Shown here in pieces: positions 52,847-60,679 of a stretch of DNA of 64,000 bases; position 1 is the first letter of the stretch; each line of letters begins with the position of its first letter. A program made the position numbers and the translations under genes. Source of the stretch: RGIG4079 sp045646905 (GTDB taxonomy: Bacteria; Bacteroidota; Bacteroidia; Bacteroidales; Muribaculaceae); assembly GCA_045646905.1 (NCBI GenBank), contig JAZRLP010000004.1:1-64000 (forward strand), read 5' to 3'. The notes under the pieces are model-generated. The model worked only from the letters and a program-made list of their open reading frames with translations. It did no database searches and had not been told where the DNA came from.

Positions 52847-54277
52847 TTGAAAAAATCATCACATCCTTCATTTTTATTATCGATAATACCCATTATAGCG
52901 CTATTGGCTACACTTGTTGGGATTATCATCATAAAAGGTGCCGACGCTGCACAAAGCATCAGTTATTTAATTTTGCTCGGAGCATCAGTGTTGACACTTA
53001 CTTTATCGGCAATATTTTGCCGTCAACCCCTCTTAAACATCATTGATGGAATAACAAAAAGTGCAACTCAAATCCTTCCAGCAATACCTATACTAATCTT
53101 CATTGCCACCGTCGCAGCCACATGGATGCTGAGTGGAGTTGTACCTACTTTGATATATTATGGATTAGAAATCATAAATCCTCAAATGTTTCTATTCATA
53201 GCGTGTGGTGTATGTGCCATAATATCGGTCCTATCGGGCAGTTCATGGACTACGATTGCCACCATAGGCATAGCATTTCAAGGCATAGGTAATGTGATGG
53301 GATATAGCGATGGGTGGATTGCTGGCGCAATCATTTCGGGCGCATACTTTGGCGACAAAGTATCTCCACTATCCGACACTACAGTCCTTGCATCTTCATC
53401 GTGCAAAGTCAACCTATTCACCCACATAAAATACCTTATGCTCACATCAATACCAGCCATATTATTAGCGTTGGCAACATATGGCATTGTTGGCATTTTC
53501 TATAATCCATCAGCGACCACCAATCCATCGGATATTCTACCAGCATTAAATTCTTCGTTCAATATCTCTCCTTGGATACTTATCATTCCTATCATAACTG
53601 GCATTCTCATTGCCATGCGAGTAAAAACATATATCACCCTTGCCATTAGCTCCCTATTAGGCCTTATAGGCATTTTCTTTTTCCAGCCCCAAATTATCGC
53701 AGCCCTTGGCTATACTTCATCATTGAGTGATATAATAACTATGTGTGGCGACATATTATTTACCGAAACAGCCATCTCAACAGGCAACGAACTACTCGAC
53801 TCGCTCGTTGGCACCGGTGGTGTTGCCGGCATGTTGCCAACAATCTACCTCGTGCTATGTGCAATGATATTTGGAGGCACATTGATAGGCACTGGCATGC
53901 TTGGTTCTATCACACAAACATTCACCAATAAAATACACTCTTTGCGCCAAACTGTTGGAGCAACCGTGGGGAGTGGATTATTCCTCAACTGCTGCACTGG
54001 CGACCAATATCTCTCAATTCTCCTCGGTGGCAACCTATTTCGAAACCTTTACAAGAAGAACGGACTTGAGCCACGACTATTGAGCCGTTCGCTCGAAGAC
54101 TCAATCTCCGTCACATCGGTACTCATCCCTTGGAACTCATGTGGTGTAACCCAATCGACAGTACTTGGAGTTGCCACCCTCACCTATCTTCCCTATTGCA
54201 TCTTCAACATAGCCAGTCCCCTACTCTCACTCCTCTTCGCATGGACCGGTTGGAAAATAAAAAAATTAAAAAATTAG
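52847..54277 (+). CDS. NhaC-family Na+/H+ antiporter, TTG start
   Basis: 476 residues, about eleven transmembrane helices. Motifs of the NhaC family are present: GSSWTTIATIGIAFQGIG, ISGAYFGDKVSPLSDTT and NCCTGDQYLSILLGG. It exchanges Na+ for H+ and may also act on organic acids such as malate/lactate, as some NhaC relatives do. The first codon must be TTG at 52847: an in-frame stop lies 24 bases upstream and no ATG occurs before residue 90 or so. A perfect promoter upstream supports this. It is transcribed divergently from tmRNA. Confidence 0.92.
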   Translation: MKKSSHPSFLLSIIPIIALLATLVGIIIIKGADAAQSISYLILLGASVLTLTLSAIFCRQPLLNIIDGITKSATQILPAIPILIFIATVAATWMLSGVVPTLIYYGLEIINPQMFLFIACGVCAIISVLSGSSWTTIATIGIAFQGIGNVMGYSDGWIAGAIISGAYFGDKVSPLSDTTVLASSSCKVNLFTHIKYLMLTSIPAILLALATYGIVGIFYNPSATTNPSDILPALNSSFNISPWILIIPIITGILIAMRVKTYITLAISSLLGLIGIFFFQPQIIAALGYTSSLSDIITMCGDILFTETAISTGNELLDSLVGTGGVAGMLPTIYLVLCAMIFGGTLIGTGMLGSITQTFTNKIHSLRQTVGATVGSGLFLNCCTGDQYLSILLGGNLFRNLYKKNGLEPRLLSRSLEDSISVTSVLIPWNSCGVTQSTVLGVATLTYLPYCIFNIASPLLSLLFAWTGWKIKKLKN

Positions 54278-54650
54278 TCTTTTATTTATGAAATAATATT
54301 CATATATTTGCATTAACGAATCTAATTAAATTCACTTGCCAATGAACAAATAAAATTAATTGACTCTTTACTATAAATAGAAAAAGCGTTTTTGCAATAT
54401 TCTTCCCTCTAAAAGTTTGGCGACTAAAAGACAACGAAGAACAAATGCAAGAATGCTCACGTGTATAGCGTGAGCTTCTTTGTTGTCTCGGTTGTCAAGG
54501 TAAAGCCAAACACCATAGAGGCGAGAAATCAAAGGAGTTCTCGCTTTTTCGTAAAGAGGTTACTCTTTTCAACGAAACTCCTATTGGAGATTATCGAAAA
54601 GCCTTAAAGTGAGTAGATATAACATTATCACACGTAAAAATTAAATCGAC
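54278..54650 (+). ncRNA. Long structured leader / candidate ncRNA upstream of a secreted-protein gene
   Basis: A 373-base gap without gene. TATATTTG at 54303-54310 is the only promoter-like box, so transcription should start near 54317 and run some 330 bases before the next start codon. Within it, GTTTGGC (54415-54421) pairs with GCCAAAC (54505-54511), AGACAACGAAGA (54429-54440) with TCTTTGTTGTCT (54477-54488), and GCTCACG (54455-54461) with CGTGAGC (54469-54475): one long branched hairpin. A terminator-like hairpin follows (GCGAGAA 54521, TTCTCGC 54538, then T5). Downstream AACTCC (54576) can pair with GGAGTT (54534) and compete with it. It may be a free small RNA or an attenuator. I recognise no named RNA family. 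Confidence 0.55.
54521..54549 (+). terminator. Intrinsic terminator inside the 54.3-54.65 kb leader
   Basis: Arms 54521-54527 and 54538-54544 (GCGAGAA/TTCTCGC) then T5, before the coding region. It would end a small RNA or attenuate the gene at 54651. Confidence 0.65.
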
Positions 54651-55169
54651 ATGAAAAAATCATTATTACTACTAATCGTTGCTATTTTCACATTAACAAC
54701 AGCATTCGACGCCAATGCGTGGACCGACCGCAATACCTTCAATCTTAAAGGCCCGGTGAAAGCGGTAGAAAACCAATTCAACGAAGAGTTTTTAGAGTCT
54801 AACGAATTTAAAGAAAATGGGGATATAATTTTTGAAGAATACCCGGATGTTTATTGGGCAAGGATTGACCGCGACAATAAAGGCCGAATAACCTACATAG
54901 GGGGAGTGGAATATTCCTATAATAATAAAGGTCAAGTTGTAAAAGTATACGTAACTGGAGGACAACGAGAGAGTACGACAAAATATTATTATAACGCAAA
55001 AGGGCAAGTAATTAAAGCCATAGTCCAAGGAAGTGGTCCGAATGGCGACTATTCATACACTACCACCTACACTTACCAAAAATTCGACAAATATGGAAAC
55101 TGGATTAAGCGAACCGCTAAAACTGGGAGAAAAAGCACTGTCGAAACCCGCACTATAACTTATTATTAA
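54651..55169 (+). CDS. Secreted YD-like protein, paralogue A (172 aa)
   Basis: Signal peptide MKKSLLLLIVAIFTLTTAF-DANA, then WTDRNTFNLKGPVKAVENQ. The body is made of short beta repeats with Y and G (YSYNNKGQVVKVYV, KYYYNAKGQVIKAIV, YTYQKFDKYGNWIKR), resembling YD/RHS-type repeats. A close relative lies at 57191: the first 40 and last 35 residues are almost the same in both, but the middle differs. The two copies flank a HipBA-type module. The gene has no near promoter and is preceded by the long structured leader. No function known; such YD-repeat secreted proteins of Bacteroidales are uncharacterised. Confidence 0.8.
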   Translation: MKKSLLLLIVAIFTLTTAFDANAWTDRNTFNLKGPVKAVENQFNEEFLESNEFKENGDIIFEEYPDVYWARIDRDNKGRITYIGGVEYSYNNKGQVVKVYVTGGQRESTTKYYYNAKGQVIKAIVQGSGPNGDYSYTTTYTYQKFDKYGNWIKRTAKTGRKSTVETRTITYY

Positions 55170-55203
55170 TAAATTTAGGCATCACATTAACTCTTAATGG
55201 CAT

Positions 55204-55246
55204 TTAATCGAAAAAAGCGTAACAATGTTACGCTTTTTTCGATTAA
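55204..55246. terminator. Bidirectional terminator between paralogue A and hipA
   Basis: Perfect 20-bp arms 55204-55223 and 55227-55246 around AAT, with A6 and T6 inside the arms; serves both convergent units. Confidence 0.9.
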
Positions 55247-55305
55247 TCTTATAAAACTCAAAACCAACTACTATACAAGTAATCAAGACATAGGAGATTA
55301 AATTT

Positions 55306-56589
55306 CTAATATTCTCGGTATAACAAAGTGTTATCAATAACCGCAATCATATCCGTTGGGACATCAAGCTCACCTGCAATTGTTGGCCACATTGAAACCG
55401 CATCACAAACATTATTAATTATATCATCAGCACGTTTAATATGCATAGATTCGGCCACTGCCTTTAAATCATCTCGGGTTATATTATCCCATTTATTGTT
55501 GACCGACATTTGATGACGAGAAGTCCACTCTCCCATTGGATTATACGCCCACGACACATCATAAGCAGGCGACAACCTCCATACACCTGTTTTATCCATC
55601 AAAAACGAAATATTTTTGGTGTGATCATCTTGATTACGAGCAATTACATTAAACACCATTCGTTTAAACATTTGCTCAGCTTGTCCATATGGCAATCGCA
55701 GACTACGCATCACTTGAAAAGCTTGTTCATAGGAATAAGCATGCAACATCTTATAGTCATAATGCGCCATTCCGCAGAGAGTCTGCATATGCACTTTTTC
55801 ATTACATTCTATTCGGTCAAAACGTTTAGTCATAAAATGCGCCCTGCCATTCTCTTCAAGCAAACGACACTCACTCATTTCCAAACCTGCCATTAATGCA
55901 ATTTTATAATAAGCATACTCAATCTTTCCATAATGCTGTGGGTCTCCCAAAGATGCATTTGTCACCCCGTCCAACTTTAATAGCCAATGATTAAACCCTA
56001 CAGGCGCATCAACTTGACCTGAACGCACCTCTCCCGTCTTATCATTATAAGCAATTACGGCTTTCGCTCTTTGACCTCCTGCCGAAGTACTTACTCTAAT
56101 AATATTAACAAGAGCCTCTTGTGCATTCGCTTTTAAATTAGTCTTTAAATCTGACTTTGTTGACAATACTTTAGAAGCAACCTCTACCAATGAACTGATT
56201 TCGATTGACGATGATTGTTCTAAAAAATCATCTTTAGCTGGCACAAACTCCAACGCTCCCATTGAGCGCTTCCCTTGATAACATAGACGTTCTACCGGAT
56301 TGGCAAACGTGCGTCCCATAGATACCAACCATCTATCCAACATTGCTTTCCCATACGCATCAGGCAGAGCATCGGCTAACAAACCCGGCAACCCCATAAA
56401 TGTATCTTTTGACAGTTCGCCAAATGAATATGGTTTATTTCCATTAGTTGGCATAAGCAACGGAGACAATTCCCAACCATTTTTATAGAATGAAGGCTCA
56501 TATTCAAACGTTGCTAATCTCGTATGCTCATTCCATAACACCGCACCGGCATACTCTCCCCAAATATATACTTTTGCTAAATTTACCAT
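55306..56589 (-). CDS. hipA: HipA-type serine/threonine kinase toxin
   Basis: 427 residues. HipA toxins phosphorylate a cytoplasmic target (GltX in E. coli) and cause dormancy. The N-terminal Couple_hipA domain has GEYAGAVLWNE and LLADALPDAYGK. The ATP-binding loop region is STSAGGQRAKAVIAY. The catalytic loop is N319-Q-D321-D-H323-T-K325-N326 and the metal-binding D344 is in SPAYDVS. Length and motifs are complete, so the protein could be active. It overlaps the 3' end of the antitoxin gene by 7 bases on the same strand. It may also be a HipT-like variant; the target is not known. Confidence 0.92.
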   Translation of the reverse strand: MVNLAKVYIWGEYAGAVLWNEHTRLATFEYEPSFYKNGWELSPLLMPTNGNKPYSFGELSKDTFMGLPGLLADALPDAYGKAMLDRWLVSMGRTFANPVERLCYQGKRSMGALEFVPAKDDFLEQSSSIEISSLVEVASKVLSTKSDLKTNLKANAQEALVNIIRVSTSAGGQRAKAVIAYNDKTGEVRSGQVDAPVGFNHWLLKLDGVTNASLGDPQHYGKIEYAYYKIALMAGLEMSECRLLEENGRAHFMTKRFDRIECNEKVHMQTLCGMAHYDYKMLHAYSYEQAFQVMRSLRLPYGQAEQMFKRMVFNVIARNQDDHTKNISFLMDKTGVWRLSPAYDVSWAYNPMGEWTSRHQMSVNNKWDNITRDDLKAVAESMHIKRADDIINNVCDAVSMWPTIAGELDVPTDMIAVIDNTLLYREY

Positions 56590-56927
56590 TCAATCTCATA
56601 TTTATCATTATTACTTTTAGACGTAGAAGCGCGTTTGCGTGTCTTGCGTTTCTCCAACTGATTTGCATATGCTATCGGACTTATTTCAGGTTCTTTCAAG
56701 AACTCCGACAGCATATGCAACGAATTCAGAGCCCTTAATAATGGAATTAGCGTCTTTAGAGACACACTTTCACCTTGTTCTATTGCCGCAATACTGCTTA
56801 ATGAAACGCCCGACAATTTTGCAAGTTCCTTTTGACTAATATTTCGGTCTAATCTTTGCCTCCTTATCGCCTGCCCCATTTTTGATAGAATCATTTTATC
56901 TGTAAAGGCATATATATCCATAATCAT
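56583..56927 (-). CDS. hipB: HipB-type antitoxin, helix-turn-helix
   Basis: 114 residues with an Xre-type HTH at about 17-75 (IRRQRLDRNISQKELAKLSG then SLSSIAAIEQGE) and a basic C-terminus (KRKTRKRASTSKSNN). It binds DNA and neutralises the HipA-type kinase encoded next. The ATG at 56927 lies 16 bases after the likely transcription start; ATGs at 56921 and 56894 are alternatives. Upstream, an inverted repeat overlaps the promoter, which fits self-repression. Gene order (antitoxin first, 7-base overlap) is typical. Confidence 0.9.
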   Translation of the reverse strand: MIMDIYAFTDKMILSKMGQAIRRQRLDRNISQKELAKLSGVSLSSIAAIEQGESVSLKTLIPLLRALNSLHMLSEFLKEPEISPIAYANQLEKRKTRKRASTSKSNNDKYEIEW

Positions 56928-56949
56928 CGTTTTTACAGTTATTACACCG

Positions 56950-56984
56950 CAAATATAGCAATAATCATTGTAAATCCAATGATT
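56950..56984 (-). promoter_or_regulatory. Promoter and operator of hipBA
   Basis: Minus strand: -7 box TATATTTG (56950-56957) with TTG 19 bases upstream. An inverted repeat AATCATTG-6-CAATGATT (56963-56984) covers the spacer and the -33 box, the place where the HTH antitoxin would bind. Confidence 0.65.
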
Positions 56985-57115
56985 GTTATGAAAAAATTTA
57001 CTTATACACTACTTAAGCCACCACCCATCAAACATACTCCTACCTACAAATCTAATCATTTAAAGAACTGCAACTTTGCACTAATTCTAATTTATTTTAT
57101 ATTTTTAACTAAAAC

Positions 57116-57178
57116 GGGGGGGTGAGTATTGCCTCTTAGGCAATTAAGGGTTACATTTGCATCATCATTAACCCTTAA
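57116..57178 (+). promoter_or_regulatory. Promoter of paralogue B with two inverted repeats and a G7 run
   Basis: TTG (57129-57131), 20 bases, TACATTTG (57152-57159). ATTGCCT-CTT-AGGCAAT (57128-57144) covers the -33 box. TTAAGGGTTA (57144-57153) and TAACCCTTAA (57169-57178) flank the -7 box. G7 lies at 57116-57122. Strongly suggests repressor control. Confidence 0.65.
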
Positions 57179-57190
57179 ATAAATATAAAC

Positions 57191-57739
57191 ATGAAAAAAT
57201 CATTATTACTACTCGTTGTCGCAATCTTCACATTAACAACAGCATTCGACGCAAACGCACAATGGACCGACCGCAATACATTCGGCCTTAAAGGCCCGGT
57301 AAAAGCTGTATATGATAAAAATTATACCATCTCAAATCTTTATTTCGAAGAAGATGGCACATATATTCATATCGAGGACGAGTTTGTATCTCCAGGAGTT
57401 TTTAGAGATGATCTATGTAGGATAATTGGCATTGGTTACGAATATGCAGATGAATATTATTTTGACTATAATCCATCAGGGCAAGTTTACAAAATGTCTC
57501 GGATTGCTGGCACTTCTTTCAACAATATATACAAATACTTTTATGACAATAGGGGCTTAATTATTAAACAAATTTTAATAGAAATTTATCAACACATCGG
57601 TGGCTCATGCGATGAAGATAAAACCATCACCACCTACACCTACCAAAAATTTGACTCCTACGGCAACTGGATTAAGCGCACCGCCAAAACAGGGAGAAAA
57701 AGCACAGTTGAAACCCGCACTATAACTTATTACGAATAA
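57191..57739 (+). CDS. Secreted YD-like protein, paralogue B (182 aa)
   Basis: Same signal peptide as paralogue A apart from small changes (MKKSLLLLVVAIFTLTTAF), then QWTDRNTFGLKGPVKAVYDK. The last part, YTYQKFDSYGNWIKRTAKTG and following, matches paralogue A almost residue for residue. The centre (YFEEDGTYIHIEDEFVSPG, YADEYYFDYNPSGQVYKM) is different though built from similar short strands. It has its own promoter with operators and a terminator, unlike paralogue A with its long leader. Role unknown; the conserved ends and variable middle suggest diversification after duplication. Confidence 0.8.
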   Translation: MKKSLLLLVVAIFTLTTAFDANAQWTDRNTFGLKGPVKAVYDKNYTISNLYFEEDGTYIHIEDEFVSPGVFRDDLCRIIGIGYEYADEYYFDYNPSGQVYKMSRIAGTSFNNIYKYFYDNRGLIIKQILIEIYQHIGGSCDEDKTITTYTYQKFDSYGNWIKRTAKTGRKSTVETRTITYYE

Positions 57740-57753
57740 TTATCAATAACCCG

Positions 57754-57787
57754 AAGCGGCACCCTGCAAAGAGTGTCGCTTTTCTTT
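57754..57787 (+). terminator. Terminator of paralogue B
   Basis: Arms 57754-57762 and 57773-57781 (AAGCGGCAC / GTGTCGCTT, one mismatch) then T-rich. Confidence 0.75.
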
Positions 57788-57903
57788 GAATAACACTGCT
57801 TTTATCTTGATATTAATGCCACATTGCCGTATAAAAAACATTGAGATATTAAATTTCAGCGCATATTTGCGAAAATCGGCGTGAGAATTTCAGGAAAAAT
57901 TTA

Positions 57904-57911
57904 TAATTTTG
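57904..57911 (+). promoter_or_regulatory. -7 box TAATTTTG for the PIG-L gene
   Basis: Perfect box 27 bases before the start codon; no clear TTTG at the -33 distance. Confidence 0.5.
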
Positions 57912-57937
57912 TGGTATAATAATAAAACTTTAATACC

Positions 57938-58690
57938 ATGAATAGACGAGATATGCTTAAAGTTGCAGGCACAGCCATTGCCGGCGCCACTTTATTAGGT
58001 GCCGAGGCTTTTGCCAACGAGCCTACATCAAAACCAAACAAAACAAAAAAAGCATTAATAATAGGAGCTCACCCCGATGACCCTGAAACCGGTTGTGGCG
58101 GCACAATACTTATGTTACGCAAGGCCGGTTGGGACGTGGTGTCGGTATATATGACCAAAGGAGAAGGAGGCATCGTGGGAAAATCACACGATGAAGCTGC
58201 CGCAATTCGCTCTCAAGAGGCTCGCGAAGCCTGCAAAGTTCTTGATTGTCGTCCAGTTCTCATGACTCAGATAGATGGTAATTCCGAAGTCAACAAAGAA
58301 CGTTATGCCGAAATGATGGATCTTATCGCGGCAGAAAAGCCCGATATTGTATTTACTCACTGGCCTCTCGACTCTCATCCCGACCATCGCGTGTGTTCAA
58401 TCCTTGTCTATAATGCATGGCGACGTCTTGATTATAGCTTTGAGCTATATTACTTCGAGGTGATGAGTGGCACTCAAACAACATATTTCCACCCCACCGA
58501 CTATGTAAATATCTCAACAGTTGCCGAGCAGAAACGCCAAGCATGCCTATGCCACAAAAGTCAAGACATGGCACCCCTTTATGACAATTGGCACATTCCA
58601 ATGGAGAAATTCCGTGGCATAGAATTCCGTTGCGACCGTGCCGAGGCTTTTATTCACCTTCGCCGCGACTCAAGCGATATCTCAATTTAA
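57938..58690 (+). CDS. PIG-L family zinc deacetylase with twin-arginine-type leader
   Basis: 250 residues. PIG-L/LmbE enzymes remove acetyl groups from N-acetylglucosamine-like sugars. The zinc motif A-H45-P-D-D48 and the second ligand motif H147-P-D-H150 are present, as is TKGEGGIVG. The N-terminus MNRRDMLKVAGTAIAGATLL has adjacent arginines and a hydrophobic core, resembling a Tat signal that would carry a folded, metal-loaded enzyme to the periplasm. No lipobox. Single-gene unit. Sugar substrate unknown. Confidence 0.9.
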   Translation: MNRRDMLKVAGTAIAGATLLGAEAFANEPTSKPNKTKKALIIGAHPDDPETGCGGTILMLRKAGWDVVSVYMTKGEGGIVGKSHDEAAAIRSQEAREACKVLDCRPVLMTQIDGNSEVNKERYAEMMDLIAAEKPDIVFTHWPLDSHPDHRVCSILVYNAWRRLDYSFELYYFEVMSGTQTTYFHPTDYVNISTVAEQKRQACLCHKSQDMAPLYDNWHIPMEKFRGIEFRCDRAEAFIHLRRDSSDISI

Positions 58691-58714
58691 AATAATATAC
58701 ACATATATACTCAA

Positions 58715-58755
58715 CAAAATAAGCCACTCTGCACAAACACAGAGTGGCTTATTGT
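58715..58755. terminator. Bidirectional terminator between PIG-L and ECF sigma genes
   Basis: Arms 58721-58731 and 58740-58750 (AAGCCACTCTG and complement). Confidence 0.85.
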
Positions 58756-58791
58756 ATTATTACCTAAGACCTATTTTATTACCTTGACTAA

Positions 58792-59382
58792 TTAAAATGT
58801 GAGAACTATATTGTTTTCTTCGGCAATGCGACGCATATTTAAAATAGCATAACGCATGCGACCGAGAGCAGTGTTAATGCTCACATTTGTTGCATCGGCA
58901 ATTTCTTTAAAACTCATATTTCGATAATAACGCATCACAAGCACTTCGCGTTGGCTTTCGGGGAGAGCATCAACAATGCGCTTCACATCACGATGAATTT
59001 GCTCTACAACCATTTCATCTTCAATATTATCTTCACAAAGGTCTTTGCGATTCAAGAGATTTGTTTCATCCTCATCGGTCGAAACAGTATTTTCTGACTT
59101 CTCTTGGCGATAATAATCTATTATGAGATTATGTGCTATGCGCGTAATCCATGCCGAAAACTTTCCATTTTCGGAGTAACGACCTTGCTTAATAGTCATA
59201 ATAGCCTTAACAAAGGTCTCCTGAAAAATATCTTCAGCAAGATCTCTATTTTTAACTATATGTAATATATATGAGAAAACGCGTGATTGATGACGAGTGA
59301 GGAGTGCATCAAACGCTTCATTTCTACCTTGGGCATACTGCGCCACCAATTGATCATCGGTGAGCTTTTTTAAAGTTTGCAT
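58792..59382 (-). CDS. ECF-type RNA polymerase sigma factor
   Basis: 196 residues with sigma region 2 (RDLAEDIFQETFVKAIM, SAWITRIAHNLIIDYYR) and region 4 (LPESQREVLVMRYYRNMSF, IADATNVSINTALGRMRYA). An acidic linker of some 30 residues joins them. It resembles the widely conserved RpoE-like sigma of Bacteroidales that is followed by no anti-sigma gene; none is adjacent here either. It has its own promoter. Regulon and signal are unknown; ECF factors of this kind usually answer to envelope or oxidative stress. Confidence 0.93.
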   Translation of the reverse strand: MQTLKKLTDDQLVAQYAQGRNEAFDALLTRHQSRVFSYILHIVKNRDLAEDIFQETFVKAIMTIKQGRYSENGKFSAWITRIAHNLIIDYYRQEKSENTVSTDEDETNLLNRKDLCEDNIEDEMVVEQIHRDVKRIVDALPESQREVLVMRYYRNMSFKEIADATNVSINTALGRMRYAILNMRRIAEENNIVLTF

Positions 59383-59476
59383 TACTAATCTATTTTTAAA
59401 GTTTTAGAGTAGTGTTGTACTATAGGCAGAAATGTTTTAGAGGTTAGAAATTACAATTTTATTGGTTTACTGAGTG

Positions 59477-59508
59477 CAAAACTAACAAACCGAAATGAAT
59501 TGTACAAA
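59477..59508 (-). promoter_or_regulatory. Promoter of the ECF sigma gene
   Basis: Minus strand: TTTG (59505-59508), 20 bases, TAGTTTTG (59477-59484). Confidence 0.75.
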
Positions 59509-59712
59509 CATTTTAGCCTCTTTTTTAGATTTATTCACATTTCCCACACAATAAAAGCACATTTTATCAGTAGCAAACCCTATTATTTCTCAACATTTTA
59601 CACCTCAACACTCCTAAATTAAAATATTTCAAAAAAAATTAGATTTTTAAATAATAAAAACACATTGCCATGCGTTTACATAATGTATTAATCAAATAAC
59701 GCATTTTTGCCT
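59509..59712. promoter_or_regulatory. Gap with nested palindromes before a small-protein gene
   Basis: Rest of a 330-base gap between divergent genes. It is AT-rich and holds ATGCGTT (59670-59676) and AACGCAT (59698-59704) as outer arms and TACAT-A-ATGTA (59677-59687) inside. No good TANNTTTG box for the small gene was found. Confidence 0.4.
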
Positions 59713-59880
59713 ATGAAGAAAACCTCTACTCAATCAACGGCAACAATGAACGCAAAACCAGAGGAAACAAAAAGCTTCGCACCTCGTAAATCAACAATTG
59801 ATTTCATCAAACAATTTGCAAGAAGCTATAGTTACAACAGCAAGTTACACCCCTCTTTAGGCGGATTCATTGCCAACTAA
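59713..59880 (+). CDS. Conserved small protein (55 aa)
   Basis: A short gene with its own terminator. The product starts MKKTSTQSTATMNAKPEE and contains FAPRKSTIDFIKQFARSYSY and the end LHPSLGGFIAN. I recall many Bacteroidales small proteins with the pattern FxPS..T..F..QFAR.Y......L...I.N, so this is probably a real and widespread gene, although no function is known. No signal peptide or membrane segment; charge is positive. It lies between the ECF sigma gene (divergent) and the ribosomal protein operon. Upstream palindromes suggest regulation. Confidence 0.8.
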   Translation: MKKTSTQSTATMNAKPEETKSFAPRKSTIDFIKQFARSYSYNSKLHPSLGGFIAN

Positions 59881-59887
59881 AAAAATT

Positions 59888-59927
59888 AATAGCGACGTTT
59901 CTTAACCGAAGTCGCTATTTTTTTCTG
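59888..59927 (+). terminator. Terminator of the small-protein gene
   Basis: Arms 59888-59896 and 59911-59919 (AATAGCGAC and complement), then T-run. Confidence 0.85.
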
Positions 59928-59956
59928 CAAAAACATGAATTGGCAAGCGCATTCTA

Positions 59957-59987
59957 TTGCATAAATGAAAAATTATCAGTATCTTTG
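59957..59987 (+). promoter_or_regulatory. Promoter of the S6-S18-L9 operon
   Basis: TTG (59957-59959), 20 bases, TATCTTTG (59980-59987). Confidence 0.75.
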
Positions 59988-60024
59988 CACCCGTTTTAAC
60001 AACCAATTTTAATAAATTAATTTT

Positions 60025-60390
60025 ATGAATCATTACGAAACCGTTTTCATTTTAACTCCCGTTTTGTCTGATGTTCAGATGAAGGAAGCGGTAGAAAAAT
60101 TCACTAAAGTGTTGGCCGACAATGGCGCAACTATCGTGAATGAAGAAAATTGGGGCTTGCGCAAGCTCGCTTATCCAATTCAAAAAAAATCTACCGGATT
60201 TTACACATTAGTTGAATTTGATGCTGAACCAAAAGCCATCAAAAAGCTCGAAACCGCATATCGTCGCGATGAGCGCGTGCTCCGTTTCTTGACATTCCGT
60301 CTTGACAAGTATGCCGCTGAATATGCTGCAAAACGTCGCAGCTTGAAAGCATCTAAAGCTAACGCACCTAAAGAAGTAAAGGAGGACTAA
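60025..60390 (+). CDS. rpsF: Ribosomal protein S6
   Basis: 121 residues of the 30S subunit, binding S18 in the platform. Opens MNHYETVFILTPVLSD and has the strands WGLRKLAYPIQKKSTGFY and VLRFLTFRLDKY. Basic C-terminal extension. First gene of the operon rpsF-rpsR-rplI with 3-bp and 19-bp gaps; no ssb gene between them, as usual in Bacteroidetes. Confidence 0.98.
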   Translation: MNHYETVFILTPVLSDVQMKEAVEKFTKVLADNGATIVNEENWGLRKLAYPIQKKSTGFYTLVEFDAEPKAIKKLETAYRRDERVLRFLTFRLDKYAAEYAAKRRSLKASKANAPKEVKED

Positions 60391-60393
60391 ATT

Positions 60394-60660
60394 ATGGCAC
60401 AACAATCAGAAATTCGCTATCTCACTCCACTATCAGTGGATGTTAAGAAGAAAAAATATTGCCGTTTTAAAAGAAGCGGTATTAAGTATGTAGATTACAA
60501 AGATCCCGAATTCCTCAAGAAGTTCCTCAACGAGCAAGGCAAAATCCTTCCTCGTCGTATCACTGGTACTTCTCTTAAGTTCCAACGTCGTGTAGCTCAA
60601 GCTGTTAAGCGTGCTCGCCACTTGGCTCTTCTCCCATATGTAACTGACTTGATGAAATAA
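60394..60660 (+). CDS. rpsR: Ribosomal protein S18
   Basis: 88 residues; partner of S6. Contains KKYCRFKRSGIKYVDYKDPE, ILPRRITGTS and the basic FQRRVAQAVKRARHLALLPY. It retains the N-terminal KKKYC segment with one cysteine. Starts 3 bp after rpsF. Confidence 0.98.
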   Translation: MAQQSEIRYLTPLSVDVKKKKYCRFKRSGIKYVDYKDPEFLKKFLNEQGKILPRRITGTSLKFQRRVAQAVKRARHLALLPYVTDLMK

Positions 60661-60679
60661 TTTTAAAAGCTAAGGAATT

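Noticed and set aside
55306..56927. hipBA as a mobile island with attachment sites
   Set aside because: The flanking similar genes are complete and separately controlled; no integrase or short direct repeats at the edges of hipBA.
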